Assembly: GCF_040273735.1 (NCBI RefSeq)
Contig: NZ_JBELZM010000008.1
Coordinates: 62,001-126,000, forward strand
DNA length: 64,000 nucleotides
Origin: Solibacillus sp040273735
GTDB taxonomy: Bacteria; Bacillota; Bacilli; Bacillales_A; Planococcaceae
Direction of reading: 5' to 3'
Program-made: the position numbers and the translations under genes
Notes under the pieces: model-generated
The model's input: the letters and a program-made list of their open reading frames with translations, nothing else
Told to the model about the DNA's origin: nothing
The model's database searches: none
In this document: piece by piece, positions 51,171 to 61,005 of the stretch
Position numbering within the stretch: the stretch's first letter is position 1
Layout of the letters: each line of letters opens with the position of its first letter

Positions 51171-52046
51171 CTATCATCGGCAATTATTGCAGCGGGGATT
51201 ATTCTTTCGCGTGTTTTAAAGAATCTGGATTTGCCAATACCTCCCTTATTGAAAAAATCTGAAGAAGTAAATCTGGATGATGCACCGGGGTTTGAAATTA
51301 GTTTATTAATTCCGTTATTACCGGCGATTATTATTACAGGTGCCACGATTTACAATATGATTTTCGATAAAGACTCGGCTATTGGTCAATGTATTAACTT
51401 TTTAGGTAGTGGTGAAATTAGTATGATTTTGGCAGTACTAATTGCGATTTATGTATTCGGTATCCGCCTTGGCCGTACTATGAAGGAAGTAATGAATTCT
51501 TTCTCGGGTGCGATAGAAGGTATTGCGATGATTATCTTTATTGTCGGTTCTGGTGGTGCATTTAAACAGATCATTTTAGATACAGGCATCGGTGATCTCA
51601 TTGCAGGTGTGATGCAAAACACGTCCATTAACCCATTAATTATGGCATGGTTGATTACAGCGGTTATCCGTATTGCTACGGGTACAGGAGTTGTGTCGGC
51701 GATTACAGCTGCAGGTATTGTAGGACCGTTAATCCATACATTTGATGTCAATCCGGTGCTGATGGTTTTGGCAACAGCGGCGGGCAGTAATACAATTACG
51801 CATGTTAACGATGCATCGTTCTGGCTATTTAAAGAGTACTTTAACTTATCGATCAAAGATACATTTAAAACATGGGGTCTTCTACTATTCACGACATCGA
51901 TTGTCGGTCTTGGTGTAGTTTTAATTTTGGATATATTTATTGATGATTCTGATTACGGCATGTCCGAAACTTTATTTCGGACATGTTTTTTACTGTTCCT
52001 GTATAAACAGGACCTGCTCAAAGCTGCACTCTTTGCAAACAAGTAA
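51164..52046 (+). pseudogene. GntP-family permease gene, 5'-truncated with altered 3' end
   Basis: From about 51164 the frame encodes SSAIIAAGIILSRVLKNLDL, then the C-terminal half of a gluconate permease, including ATGTGVVSAITAAGIVGPLI and GSNTITHVNDASFWLFKEYF. The N-terminal half is missing and replaced by SDR sequence. At the 3' end the frame has no stop before the terminator hairpin at 51959 and runs on into sequence antisense to the next gene. Together with the SDR piece it marks a deleted hexuronate/gluconate locus. Confidence 0.8.
51959..51991 (+). terminator. Terminator of the former permease gene
   Basis: CATGTCCGAAA pairs perfectly with TTTCGGACATG, followed by six T. The permease frame reads straight through it, which supports decay. 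Confidence 0.8.
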
Positions 52047-52235
52047 ATGCGGACAAATCTCATCTTTAGCGGTATTAGGGTAGCCATCTCCAAGCTTAAC
52101 GGTATTTTCATCATTATAATGTCCATATGGATCCGAATAATCGGCTACCTTTCCTCCATCCTGCAGGGGACTGTTGCAAGAAGGGCAATCTTTGCTGACT
52201 TTTTCTAATGCATTGCACAACGGACAAATCGCCAT
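51990..52235 (-). CDS. Small zinc-ribbon protein
   Basis: An 81-residue protein with MAICPLCNALEKVSKDCPSC at the N terminus and CPHLLVCKEC near the end, three Cys pairs likely to bind zinc. Between them is DYSDPYGHYNDENTVKLGDG. The ATG at 52235 has AGAGGTG 5 bases upstream. No known function; such proteins are common in Bacillales. Its stop lies in the T-tract of the opposing terminator. Confidence 0.7.
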   Translation of the reverse strand: MAICPLCNALEKVSKDCPSCNSPLQDGGKVADYSDPYGHYNDENTVKLGDGYPNTAKDEICPHLLVCKECSFEQVLFIQEQ

Positions 52236-52466
52236 AAACACACCTCTATTTTTATCGTATGTAATCAATATGTCTCTTTTCCACCATTAATTAAACACAA
52301 TTGCCCGATGAAGTTACTTTTTAAAAATGCCTTACTAGCATTGCCTCCCGTTTTATAGAATCTAGGCGAATACCATGAAAGGTTAAAATATATATATTGG
52401 TACTAGGCGCTCACAACCTTTCTTTTTTCTCCATATGCTAAGTAAAAAAGGAAAAGAGGTTAGAGT

Positions 52467-53864
52467 ATGGGTATTGAGATAACAGTTCTCCACTGGATCT
52501 ATGTTGTTTTTATCATGCTGATCATTATCTTTATGGTGAGGCGCCTGGATACAACATTAATTAGTATTGTGGGGATTTTTGTTATTGCTCTTGTCGCAAC
52601 AGGGGATTTTGTAGCGTCGATAGGCGGTGTATTTAATAGCTTTATTTATGCAATTACCGAACTTTTATCTACTATTTTAATTATCTCAATTATCGTTGCT
52701 ATGAGTCGGGTACTAACTAAAACGGGAATCAATGAAGTAATGATTGCACCTTTTACAAAAATCATTAAAAATCCGACACTAGGATTTTGGACAATCGGGA
52801 TATTAATGATGATTATTTCCTGGTTTTTCTGGCCATCTCCTGCAGTAGCGCTTCTCGGAGCTGTTTTATTGCCTGTAGCAATACGGGCGGGGTTGCCGGC
52901 ATTAGGTGTTGCTATGGCGATGAACTTATTCGGTCACGGGATTGCGTTATCCAGTGATTTTATTATTCAAGGTGCACCGAAATTAACGGCTGATGCTGCC
53001 GGACTTCCAGTAGGAGATGTTGTGACGGCAAGTATCCCTCTTGTCATAACGATGGGGGTTGTGACAACAGTTGTAGCATTTTACTTTTTGAAACGAGATA
53101 TGAAGCGCGGCACTATTCCTTTAGTGGGCACCTATGATAATAGTACGGAGCAAGAACTGGAGCAAACGGAAAATCTATTATCGATGACCCAGAAAAAATT
53201 CTTCGCTCTATTAATTCCGGTTGCCTTTGTACTGGATGTTGTTGCAATGGCTATTTTTGATCTTCAGGGGGGAGACGCAACAGCGCTGATAGGTGGGACT
53301 TCTGTATTTATACTGTTGATACTTTGTGTTATTGCTTATAAGAAGAAAGGGCTCGACCAAACGACGAGCTACTTTATTAAAGGATTCCAGTTCGGGTTTA
53401 AAGTATTTGGACCGGTCATCCCGATTGCGGCGTTTTTCTACTTAGGGGACGCGGGTTTCCTTACAATTCTCGGTAACCATCTGCCTGAAACATCACACGG
53501 TATTGTAAATGACCTTGGTATGGGACTGGCGGCGCTTGTACCATTAACAACGGAAATTGCAGTTGTGACATTGACAGGTGTTGGGGCAATTACAGGACTG
53601 GACGGATCCGGCTTTTCAGGAATTTCTTTAGTAGGGTCACTCGGAAATTTATTTGGAACTGCAATCGGAGAAGGAACGGCTACATTGACTGCTCTTGGTC
53701 AAATTGCGGCTATTTGGGTGGGGGGCGGTACACTTGTTCCATGGGCGCTTATTCCTGCAGCAGCCATTTGTAATGTTAGCCCATTTGAGCTTGCAAGAAG
53801 AAATCTTGTACCGGTAATTATCGGTTTAATTGTGACAACGATTGTAGCGCTTTTCATTATCTAA
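52467..53864 (+). CDS. Ion-transporter-superfamily membrane permease, substrate unknown
   Basis: A 465-residue protein with about 12 membrane segments, beginning after WIYVVFIMLIIIFMVRR. There are two similar halves, each with a re-entrant-like region: NLFGHGIALSSDFIIQG in the first and GSLGNLFGTAIGEGTATLTA in the second, a layout seen in GntP/CitMHS/DASS-type transporters. Organic acids are plausible substrates. AAAAGAGG precedes the ATG. Single gene between the zinc-ribbon gene and cotA. I cannot name the family precisely. Confidence 0.75.
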   Translation: MGIEITVLHWIYVVFIMLIIIFMVRRLDTTLISIVGIFVIALVATGDFVASIGGVFNSFIYAITELLSTILIISIIVAMSRVLTKTGINEVMIAPFTKIIKNPTLGFWTIGILMMIISWFFWPSPAVALLGAVLLPVAIRAGLPALGVAMAMNLFGHGIALSSDFIIQGAPKLTADAAGLPVGDVVTASIPLVITMGVVTTVVAFYFLKRDMKRGTIPLVGTYDNSTEQELEQTENLLSMTQKKFFALLIPVAFVLDVVAMAIFDLQGGDATALIGGTSVFILLILCVIAYKKKGLDQTTSYFIKGFQFGFKVFGPVIPIAAFFYLGDAGFLTILGNHLPETSHGIVNDLGMGLAALVPLTTEIAVVTLTGVGAITGLDGSGFSGISLVGSLGNLFGTAIGEGTATLTALGQIAAIWVGGGTLVPWALIPAAAICNVSPFELARRNLVPVIIGLIVTTIVALFII

Positions 53865-54008
53865 ACTGTTGCACTAACAAATTAAATCACTCGCAGCAGT
53901 ATGTTTGCTGTCCTGGAAACTTGGAGAAATGTTGGGTTTGCAAATAATGTGGAACGCCTAATTATATAAAGAATAAAATAGAGTAATAACAATGAAGGAT
54001 GGGACAAT

Positions 54009-55628
54009 TTGAAAATTAATGATCAGCCCGTGAACCCAGCAGACCCTGCTACGATATCAAAATTTGAAGATAAACTAGTAATACCGCGAGTTGCAAGGTC
54101 TAAACCAAATCATAACTATCCACCTAATTCCTATTATGAAATCCAGATGCTTAAAGCAAGGCATCGATTTCATAAAAACTTTCCTTATACGGAGGTGTGG
54201 GGCTATGACGGAATCGTTCCTGGTCCAACAATTGAAGCAAAAAAAGATGTTACGACTTATGTGAAATACTTAAATAAACTTCCCGATAAACATTTTTTGC
54301 CGGTAGATTACAGTCTGCATGGAGTAAACAATTCTGCTGAAGTTCGAACAGTGGTTCATTTACATGGGGCGAATGTCGCTTCTGCAAGTGACGGGCACCC
54401 TGAGGCATGGTATACAAAAAATTATGCTGCTACAGGACCACTATTCAAACAGGAAGTGCATGCATATACGAACCACCAGCCGGGTACGACTATGTGGTAT
54501 CACGACCATGCGATGGCACTTACAAGATTAAATGTTGTGGCAGGGTTGGCGGGGTTTTATTTGCTTCGTGATTCTTTGGAGGAGCGATTACAACTGCCAA
54601 AGGGAAATTACGAAATACCATTGCTCATTCAGGATCGCTCCTTTAATGAAGATGGTTCTATTTTTTATCCAACAAAACTTGATCCGCCATTCCCTCTACC
54701 TGTACCTGACCAGCTTCCACTGCCGGATCCGACTGTTACGTTAGGCTATGTCGGAAATACAGTTATTGTAAATGGGAAAGTATGGCCGTATTTAAATGTT
54801 GAGCCGAGAAAATATCGCTTCCGAATATTAAATGGCTCAAACCGTAGAAGTTACAAACTACGTCTTTCCAATGAAGAAGTAATGAGCCAGATTGGAACAG
54901 ATGGCGGATTTTTAGCTGCGACAACGGAAATCATCACAGCTGAATTAAATCCTGCTGAGCGTATAGATGTAATTATTGATTTTAGTAAATTTGCGAATGA
55001 AGAAATTTTTCTGATGAATGATGATGGGGAGTTTGCAGATGAGCATACGAATGTCATTATGAAATTCAATGTGAACTTGCCTCTAAAGCGGGAAGATACA
55101 AGCCAAATACCTACATTGCTGGAACCAGCGATGGATTTACACGAGCATCATGCACATACCATTCGTAATCTGCCTTTAACATCTTCTTTAGACCGTTATG
55201 GCAGGCTTATGCTCATGCTGGATAATAAAATGTACCATGATCCCGCAACAGAAAAGCCTTCGTTAGATAGTATAGAGATTTGGAACTTTATAAATACGAC
55301 ACCAGTACATCATCCGATCCATCTCCATTTAGTACAATTCAAAATATTGGAGCGTAGACCGTTTAATGTAGATCTATATGTTTCGGAAGGAAAATTAGTG
55401 TATACAGGTGAGCCGGAAAAACCGAGAGATTATGAAAGAGGTTGGAAGGATACTGTAAAAGCGGACATTGGAAAAGTAACGAAAATTATTATGCACTGGA
55501 AAGAACATACAGGGGATTATATGTGGCACTGTCATTTTCTTGAGCATGAAGATCATGATATGATGCGTCCGATTCGTGTTATTAACGATGCCCATCCCGT
55601 GCAGCCACCGCATATTGATGACCATTAA
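54009..55628 (+). CDS. cotA: Multicopper oxidase, spore-coat laccase CotA type
   Basis: A 539-residue laccase/bilirubin-oxidase-like enzyme that oxidises phenolics with O2 and forms brown spore pigment in B. subtilis. The four copper motifs are complete: HLHGANVAS, MWYHDHAM, HHPIHLHLV and MWHCHFLEHEDHDMM, the last with the axial methionine. There is no signal peptide, as expected for a coat protein made in the mother cell. TTG start, with AAGGATG about 10 bases upstream. It is somewhat longer than B. subtilis CotA, with a His-rich tail (PPHIDDH). Confidence 0.92.
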   Translation: MKINDQPVNPADPATISKFEDKLVIPRVARSKPNHNYPPNSYYEIQMLKARHRFHKNFPYTEVWGYDGIVPGPTIEAKKDVTTYVKYLNKLPDKHFLPVDYSLHGVNNSAEVRTVVHLHGANVASASDGHPEAWYTKNYAATGPLFKQEVHAYTNHQPGTTMWYHDHAMALTRLNVVAGLAGFYLLRDSLEERLQLPKGNYEIPLLIQDRSFNEDGSIFYPTKLDPPFPLPVPDQLPLPDPTVTLGYVGNTVIVNGKVWPYLNVEPRKYRFRILNGSNRRSYKLRLSNEEVMSQIGTDGGFLAATTEIITAELNPAERIDVIIDFSKFANEEIFLMNDDGEFADEHTNVIMKFNVNLPLKREDTSQIPTLLEPAMDLHEHHAHTIRNLPLTSSLDRYGRLMLMLDNKMYHDPATEKPSLDSIEIWNFINTTPVHHPIHLHLVQFKILERRPFNVDLYVSEGKLVYTGEPEKPRDYERGWKDTVKADIGKVTKIIMHWKEHTGDYMWHCHFLEHEDHDMMRPIRVINDAHPVQPPHIDDH

Positions 55629-55637
55629 CTAAATTGA

Positions 55638-55681
55638 AAAAATGTACTATATTTTGAATGTAAAAGTATAGTACATTTTTA
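55638..55681. terminator. Bidirectional terminator after cotA
   Basis: AAAATGTACTATA pairs with TATAGTACATTTT, flanked by A and T runs. Confidence 0.8.
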
Positions 55682-55688
55682 ATTAACA

Positions 55689-56291
55689 TTAACCGTTAGT
55701 TGCCAATCTGCCAAGAGGACCGGATTCATCGATAATATCAGCCAAATCAAAAACAGAAATCGGAAACATTGGCAGACCTACAACATATGGAGTAATCTCA
55801 TATAATTGAAAATAAATAACGAGTGTTTTATCCGCAATATAGAAATCCTGATCTGGACTTATACCCCGAAAATCACCTAATGTAGGAAGGTCCCGCTCCT
55901 GTATTTGAATATCGACAAGAGCAGAAAGTCTTCTGACATAATTGCTGCCCGGTTTAAATAAATCTTTAAGTGTACATAGCTTCTTTTTTTCTATATCAAA
56001 TGTCAGTGATTCAATTGTCGTCATTCCGTGTGCTGCCTTTTCATGGTACGTATAATTGGAAAGGCTCAAGCTTAATACTTGCCGCTGATTATTTTTTATT
56101 TCATATAGCCCCAGCATTTCTTCTACTGTTGTTGGCATTTCACCAACTTGCTGTGCAATTTGCTTTTGTACTTGCTCCTTAATCGCCTCATTCATCTCGT
56201 TTTCCCATAAATGATCCCACTTGTAAGTAACATGAGGATAATATACCAATTGATTCGGCCCACAATCTAATCGAACAGTACTAACAGGCAT
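55689..56291 (-). CDS. DUF3298-domain protein
   Basis: A 200-residue protein whose C-terminal half matches the DUF3298 pattern seen in RsiV and PdaC: LTFDIEKKKLCTLKDLFKPG, then FYIADKTLVIYFQLYEITPY and FPISVFDL. The N-terminal half (VYYPHVTYKWDHLWENEMNE) matches the DUF4163-like part. Unlike RsiV and PdaC it lacks a membrane segment or signal. No good ribosome binding site precedes the ATG at 56291; GAAGGAAGTG lies upstream of an in-frame ATT, so the real start is uncertain. Confidence 0.75.
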   Translation of the reverse strand: MPVSTVRLDCGPNQLVYYPHVTYKWDHLWENEMNEAIKEQVQKQIAQQVGEMPTTVEEMLGLYEIKNNQRQVLSLSLSNYTYHEKAAHGMTTIESLTFDIEKKKLCTLKDLFKPGSNYVRRLSALVDIQIQERDLPTLGDFRGISPDQDFYIADKTLVIYFQLYEITPYVVGLPMFPISVFDLADIIDESGPLGRLATNG

Positions 56292-56516
56292 TGGACCAAT
56301 TTGAAGAATAGTTTCACTTCCTTCATCGTTTTTTTTCTTAAATTACAATATGCAACTAACCCTGCATACTGTTATTTATATGTAGGGTATATAACTTTAT
56401 GAAAGTGTTGGCTTGAAAAGATAAGAGGCAAAGTACTTTAATGTGTTTAAGGAAAAAGAATTCATAAATAAAAAATTCAAATGTTTAAAGAAAAACTTTT
56501 ATGGGAGTAGTGATCA

Positions 56517-57773
56517 TTGGAAAAGCAAAATAGTAAGTACAGATGGGTAGTATTTGTTTCGGTATTGCTTACGTATTTATTGATGGCCAGCCAACGGACA
56601 GCGCCTGGATTAATTACCGATCAGCTGATGCACGACTTTAATATTACGGCCACGACAATCGGGTTAATAACAGGAGTTCAATTTTTTGTTTATACAAGTT
56701 TGCAAATACCAATGGGAATTTTGGCTGATCGCTTTGGTCCAAATTTCTTTCTTATTTTTGGTGCGGTCCTTGCCGGGGTAGGAACTGTTCTATACAGTGT
56801 CGGGACACATGAATCGGTATTATTTATATCGCGTATTTTTACCGGAATAGGGGATGCGACGATTTGGGTTAATATGATGCTCATATTAGGCCAATGGTTT
56901 TATAAGAAGGAATTTGTTCGTTTAGTCGGTTTTGCCGGGATGACAGGCAGTTTAGGGTTCTTGTTGGCGACTGTTCCATTTTCGGCTTGGATTGGACTCC
57001 TTGGATGGAGATGGGCATTTTTCTCATTAGGTCTCCTTGTAAGCTTATGCGGCATACTTCTTTATATGGTACTAATAAAACGAGCAGAAAAGGCTTTTCC
57101 GCAAATTACGCCTGTAGTAACAGAGCCCGTCCAACGCGAAAAAACAGCTGGTATCTTAAAAAGAGTCTTTTCCAGCCGGCAAGCATGGGCTTTATTTTTA
57201 TGCCATTTTGGAGTAGTGGGTGGATATGTCGGTTTTATCAGTTCATGGGCTGTGCCGTACGGAATGGATCTTTATGAAATGAACCGGTCACAAGCAAGTC
57301 AGTTAATTATGGTTGGTCTAGTTGGTGCAATTATTGGTGCACCATTTATGAGCTGGATTGCGAGTATGTATGAATCGATTAAAAAACCCTATATAGCGGT
57401 GCAATCGATTGTTTTTACAAGCTGGTTTATGTTTCTTTTATTTCAAGGGTATCCATCCTTAATCGGGGTCATAGTTCTCTTCTTCGTTATCGGCTTCGGT
57501 TATGGAGCCAGCGCATTGACATTTGCTGCTGTAAGGCAGTCATTCCCAATGACAGAGTCCGGCATTGTATCGGGATTTGCCAATACAGGAGGCTTTTTAA
57601 GTGCTGTGTTACTGCCGATTTTTTTAGGTGCAATATTGGACTATGTTCAGGCAAGTTCAATAAATGTACAATACGGTTATTTCTATGGCTTCATTATTCC
57701 GGTTCTTTTTTCTTTAGTCGGTTTAATTGGGATAATATTATACAAAGAAGTGCATGTCACGGAAACATTATAG
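56517..57773 (+). CDS. MFS transporter
   Basis: A 418-residue major-facilitator protein with 12 segments. The loop 2-3 motif is present as GILADRFGPNFFLIFG, and loop 8-9 has SWIASMYESIKKPYIAVQS. The first segment carries YLLMASQRTAPGLI, typical of the anion-cation/nitrate-like MFS branch (NarK or glucarate-type). TTG start with GGGAGTAG upstream. Substrate not predictable. It is followed by a small unknown gene 68 bases later. Confidence 0.87.
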   Translation: MEKQNSKYRWVVFVSVLLTYLLMASQRTAPGLITDQLMHDFNITATTIGLITGVQFFVYTSLQIPMGILADRFGPNFFLIFGAVLAGVGTVLYSVGTHESVLFISRIFTGIGDATIWVNMMLILGQWFYKKEFVRLVGFAGMTGSLGFLLATVPFSAWIGLLGWRWAFFSLGLLVSLCGILLYMVLIKRAEKAFPQITPVVTEPVQREKTAGILKRVFSSRQAWALFLCHFGVVGGYVGFISSWAVPYGMDLYEMNRSQASQLIMVGLVGAIIGAPFMSWIASMYESIKKPYIAVQSIVFTSWFMFLLFQGYPSLIGVIVLFFVIGFGYGASALTFAAVRQSFPMTESGIVSGFANTGGFLSAVLLPIFLGAILDYVQASSINVQYGYFYGFIIPVLFSLVGLIGIILYKEVHVTETL

Positions 57774-57841
57774 ATTTGAATAACTAATAGTTACATAAAC
57801 AATTGTTCACCGCACATCCTAATAGTTGAGGAGGTGGATGA

Positions 57842-58081
57842 ATGAACGAAAAAAATTTCACAGAAGCAGGAACAGATGTTAATGAAGTAAAGCGTTTGAA
57901 TGCAGCTTCCGGCCTTTCGTATAATGAAACGCTTGCTATACTTGCCAAGGAACAGGAAGTGAAGACAACTGATGAAATGCCGCTTCGCCCTTTAACGGAA
58001 AATCTGGAAGTCGACAGCCGTACTTACAAGGTTAATGAAGTGCCTGGTAGTGGGCAGTTAGGTGGCAACGGTCCGCATTAA
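57842..58081 (+). CDS. Small hydrophilic protein, unknown (79 aa)
   Basis: Strong GAGGAGGTGG site. The sequence has AGTDVNEVKRLNAASGLSYN, then ETLAILAKEQEV, and a Gly-rich tail PGSGQLGGNGPH. It has no membrane segment and is predicted helical in the middle and disordered at the end. Similar small proteins with EVKxLNAxSxxSYNE occur in Bacillus as far as I recall, and may be spore-associated. Function unknown. Confidence 0.65.
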   Translation: MNEKNFTEAGTDVNEVKRLNAASGLSYNETLAILAKEQEVKTTDEMPLRPLTENLEVDSRTYKVNEVPGSGQLGGNGPH

Positions 58082-58097
58082 ATCGTTTATAAAAAGA

Positions 58098-58136
58098 AAG
58101 CTGTCTAAATAAGTGGTGTACACTTTCTAGACAGCT
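58098..58136. terminator. Stem-loop between converging genes
   Basis: AAGCTGTCTA pairs with TAGACAGCTT and encloses a nested AGTG/CACT stem; T-tracts are weak. Confidence 0.55.
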
Positions 58137-58149
58137 TCTTCAAAATTAC

Positions 58150-58386
58150 TTAGTGACGCTTTTCTGCATCTTTTTTACAAATAAATGTTTTGCAGCAAGT
58201 GTCGCTGGAAGACTTGGCTTCTTTTTGTTTAGGGGCTTGCAAATCAAAATCAGAAGCAAATTCCGTCCGCTCTTTTTTGTTGGTCATACTTTCCATATCA
58301 ATTTCTATTTTTTCGGCCCCACAATAATTTCCTTTTGCATGGAAAAAACAATCTGATACAGTACATTTCACCTCTAAAGCTGGCAT
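58150..58386 (-). CDS. DUF1540-domain protein
   Basis: A 78-residue cysteine-rich protein. The N-terminal VKCTVSDCFFHAKGNYCGAE is the DUF1540 metal-binding-type pattern (CxVxxC...CxA), and the C-terminal half ends in DTCCKTFICKKD with three more cysteines. GGAGGAG precedes the ATG. Some Bacilli and Clostridia carry several such genes; no function is known to me. Confidence 0.82.
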   Translation of the reverse strand: MPALEVKCTVSDCFFHAKGNYCGAEKIEIDMESMTNKKERTEFASDFDLQAPKQKEAKSSSDTCCKTFICKKDAEKRH

Positions 58387-58683
58387 AGTTCTCCTCCTCT
58401 TTGATTTAGCAATTGTGAAGTAAAAGGCGCTTGATTGCTTTTGCTATCCTTTTGAATCTTCATCATTAATTTGTCCACTCCGATTGTTTTTATGTTCAAA
58501 TAAAATGGATGTATTAGCTTTATTTGACAACTAGCTTATCCAAAATAAACGTATACCATTCGCTGATTATAAAATTTTCATTAGTTGCTTAAAAAATAAA
58601 CGGATAGAAAATATTGCATTAAGTAGCTTAAAGTTGCTAAAATTTAGAATATTAAGATATTTATATATTAAGGGGGATTTTAA
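58387..58683 (+). promoter_or_regulatory. Promoter region of the acyl-CoA synthetase gene
   Basis: About 300 bases without a gene. TTGCAT (58614-58619) and TAAAAT (58638-58643), spaced 18, are the best promoter match. GGGGG lies just before the ATG. Confidence 0.4.
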
Positions 58684-60171
58684 ATGACAGTTTTACAGGC
58701 ATTAGTTGACCAAGCTCTGGAGACTCCAAATGCAACGGCTATTCAATTTGAAAATGAAGTATGGTCATATGAAGTACTTCTGAATAACTCGCGGAAAATT
58801 GCCGGTTATCTGATTGAGAAGGGTTTTCAAAAAGATGATATTGTAGCAGAATTTGCGCTCAACTCCCATTTATTTATGGCCGTTTATTATGGTGTACAGC
58901 TTGCAGGCTTAACCGTAATGCCTGTGAATACAAAGCTGGCTCCTCCTGAAGTGGATTTTATATTTAAGCATTCAGAGGCAAAAATTTTAATATATGATGA
59001 AAAACTGCAAGCAAAGATTGATCTTACGAGACATGGTTTCCAGGAAATTCTTTCACTTTCACAAATAGAAGAAATTATTAATGGAAGTAGCGCTTCTCCA
59101 GCATTGCCGCACTTAGAGCTTGAGGACACGTCCGTTGTTATGTATACATCCGGAACGACAGGAAAACCAAAAGGGGTTATGCTCAGTCACCGGAATATTT
59201 GGGAGACAGCGCAAATCTGGTCTGACTCAATGAATATGACGAATGAGGACCGCATGTTTATTTGTACACCTTTGTTCCACTGTGCAGGCAGCCATGTATT
59301 TGCGGTGCCGACAATTTATAAAGGAGGAGCAGTTCTCATAGAAGAAGCGTTTTCACCAGATCAGACATTGAAAAATCTAGTTGAAACTAAAGCGACCATT
59401 TTCTTTGGCGTACCGGCAATGTATACGATTTTACTGAACAAACCAGAGCTGCAGTCCTATGATTTCAGTCAACTGCGCTTGTTCTGCTATGGGGCTGCAC
59501 CAATGCCGTATGAGCTTGTTAAGCGCCTGAAGGACACATTCCCGAATGTAAAAGTGCAGAATTTGTACGGGCAAACGGAAAATTCACCTGCTGCGAGTTC
59601 ATTGCTGGATGATGCAGCGCTGTTTAAAATCGGTTCAGTAGGTAAACCGTTAGCACGGACTGAAATCCAGCTTCGTGATACAAATGGTGACATTGTGCCA
59701 TTAGGTGAAGTCGGTGAAATTTGTGTGAAAGGTCCACAAGTAATGAAGGGATATTTGCGCTCACCGGAAGAAACAGCAAAGTCGATTCAAGATGGATGGC
59801 TGTATACAGGAGATTTAGGCCGTTTTGACGAGGAAGGCTATTTATATATTGTAGACCGCAAAAAGGATATGATTATTCGCGGCGGCGAAAATATTTATCC
59901 GATTGAAGTGGAAGAGGTACTGTACCAAATGCCTCAGATTTTAGAAGCTGCGGTCGTAGGGGTCCCTCATGAAGTGTACGGTGAAGTTCCAAAGGCATTT
60001 ATTGTATTAAAAGAAGGCCAACAACTAATTGAACAGGATGTACTGGACTATTGCATGACACAGCTTGCAAAATATAAAGTTCCATTCGAAGTCGACTTTA
60101 TCGATCAACTGCCACGTAATGCATCCGGCAAAGTACTGAAGCATACGTTAAGACCAAAACAGACGATATAA
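58684..60171 (+). CDS. Long- or medium-chain acyl-CoA synthetase (AMP-forming)
   Basis: A 495-residue class I adenylate-forming enzyme. It activates a carboxylic acid to its AMP ester and then the CoA thioester. The signature motifs are YTSGTTGKPKGVMLSH (phosphate binding, near residue 157), YGQTEN, the hinge TGDLGRFDEEGYLYIVDRKK, and the C-terminal catalytic lysine in PRNASGKVLKHTLRP. It resembles B. subtilis YhfL/fatty acyl-CoA ligases. Single gene with terminator. Chain length and substrate cannot be read off. Confidence 0.9.
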   Translation: MTVLQALVDQALETPNATAIQFENEVWSYEVLLNNSRKIAGYLIEKGFQKDDIVAEFALNSHLFMAVYYGVQLAGLTVMPVNTKLAPPEVDFIFKHSEAKILIYDEKLQAKIDLTRHGFQEILSLSQIEEIINGSSASPALPHLELEDTSVVMYTSGTTGKPKGVMLSHRNIWETAQIWSDSMNMTNEDRMFICTPLFHCAGSHVFAVPTIYKGGAVLIEEAFSPDQTLKNLVETKATIFFGVPAMYTILLNKPELQSYDFSQLRLFCYGAAPMPYELVKRLKDTFPNVKVQNLYGQTENSPAASSLLDDAALFKIGSVGKPLARTEIQLRDTNGDIVPLGEVGEICVKGPQVMKGYLRSPEETAKSIQDGWLYTGDLGRFDEEGYLYIVDRKKDMIIRGGENIYPIEVEEVLYQMPQILEAAVVGVPHEVYGEVPKAFIVLKEGQQLIEQDVLDYCMTQLAKYKVPFEVDFIDQLPRNASGKVLKHTLRPKQTI

Positions 60172-60178
60172 AATAAGG

Positions 60179-60208
60179 TAGCCTCGATTTTTTGTCGAGG
60201 CTTTTTTC
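60179..60208 (+). terminator. Terminator of the acyl-CoA synthetase gene
   Basis: AGCCTCGA pairs with TCGAGGCT around seven bases, then six T. Confidence 0.85.
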
Positions 60209-60330
60209 GTAATTAAAATACGAGCCAGTTTCCAATCCTTTATAAAAACGAGTCCCTTAAAGAGTCCAGCTAACAAACCTGCCCTATCGTCTGGTATAAT
60301 AGGCGTTAGCAAAACATGATGGAGGCAATT

Positions 60331-60828
60331 ATGGATAATAATGATGTTTTAATCCGTGTACGTTATGCATTGGATTTGAAAAATAGAGAAATGATTGAAA
60401 TTTTTAAATTAGGCGGCGTTACCGTTTCACCGGAGGATATGCCGAAAATTTTAACGAAGTCTTTAGAAAAAGATGAGGAAGCACCTGCTGATTATGATCA
60501 AATGAAAGTGAATCATAAAAATTTGGAAGCATTTTTCAATGGGTTGATTACGTATAAGCGTGGACCGATGCCGAAAAAAGAAGGGCAGCCAGCGCCAGTG
60601 CAGGAAAAGCCGGATCATGTTAACAACATGATGCTGAAAAAGCTGAAAGTGGCGTGCCAGCTGACGACAGAAGAAATGCTGGATGTGCTTGATGACGGGG
60701 GCATTGCCGTATCAAAAGGCGAGCTTGGTGCCATTATGCGTAAACCGGGTCACCGTAATTATAAAGAATGCGGCGACAACTTTGCCCGTAAATTCCTTAA
60801 AGGCCTATCTGTAAGGTACCGCGGATAA
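60331..60828 (+). CDS. DUF1456 (YehS-type) protein
   Basis: A 165-residue protein made of two similar halves: DVLIRVRYALDLKNREMIEI, FKLGGVTVSP and, from about residue 88, LKKLKVACQLTTEEMLDVLD, DGGIAVSKGEL. This duplicated unit is the DUF1456 domain. Each half ends in a region rich in basic residues around a conserved Asn/Phe (LEAFFNGL; FARKFLKGL), suggesting nucleic-acid or protein binding. The ATG at 60331 follows TGGAGG by 5 bases. Function unknown. Confidence 0.85.
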   Translation: MDNNDVLIRVRYALDLKNREMIEIFKLGGVTVSPEDMPKILTKSLEKDEEAPADYDQMKVNHKNLEAFFNGLITYKRGPMPKKEGQPAPVQEKPDHVNNMMLKKLKVACQLTTEEMLDVLDDGGIAVSKGELGAIMRKPGHRNYKECGDNFARKFLKGLSVRYRG

Positions 60829-60839
60829 AAATAAGAACT

Positions 60840-60872
60840 GCCTAGAATTTTTCATGTTCTAGGCTTTTTTAT
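60840..60872 (+). terminator. Terminator of the DUF1456 gene
   Basis: GCCTAGAA pairs with TTCTAGGC around nine bases, followed by TTTTTT. Confidence 0.83.
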
Positions 60873-61005
60873 TTTTTATAAATAAAGAAAGCGTTGCTTA
60901 GTGAATTATCATAAGTATACAAACAGACATCTTCCTTTTTACATAAGAAATTTGTTACAATGAGAAGTATTGTTTAGGATCAAAAAAAGGAATGGTGAAC
61001 GAGCG

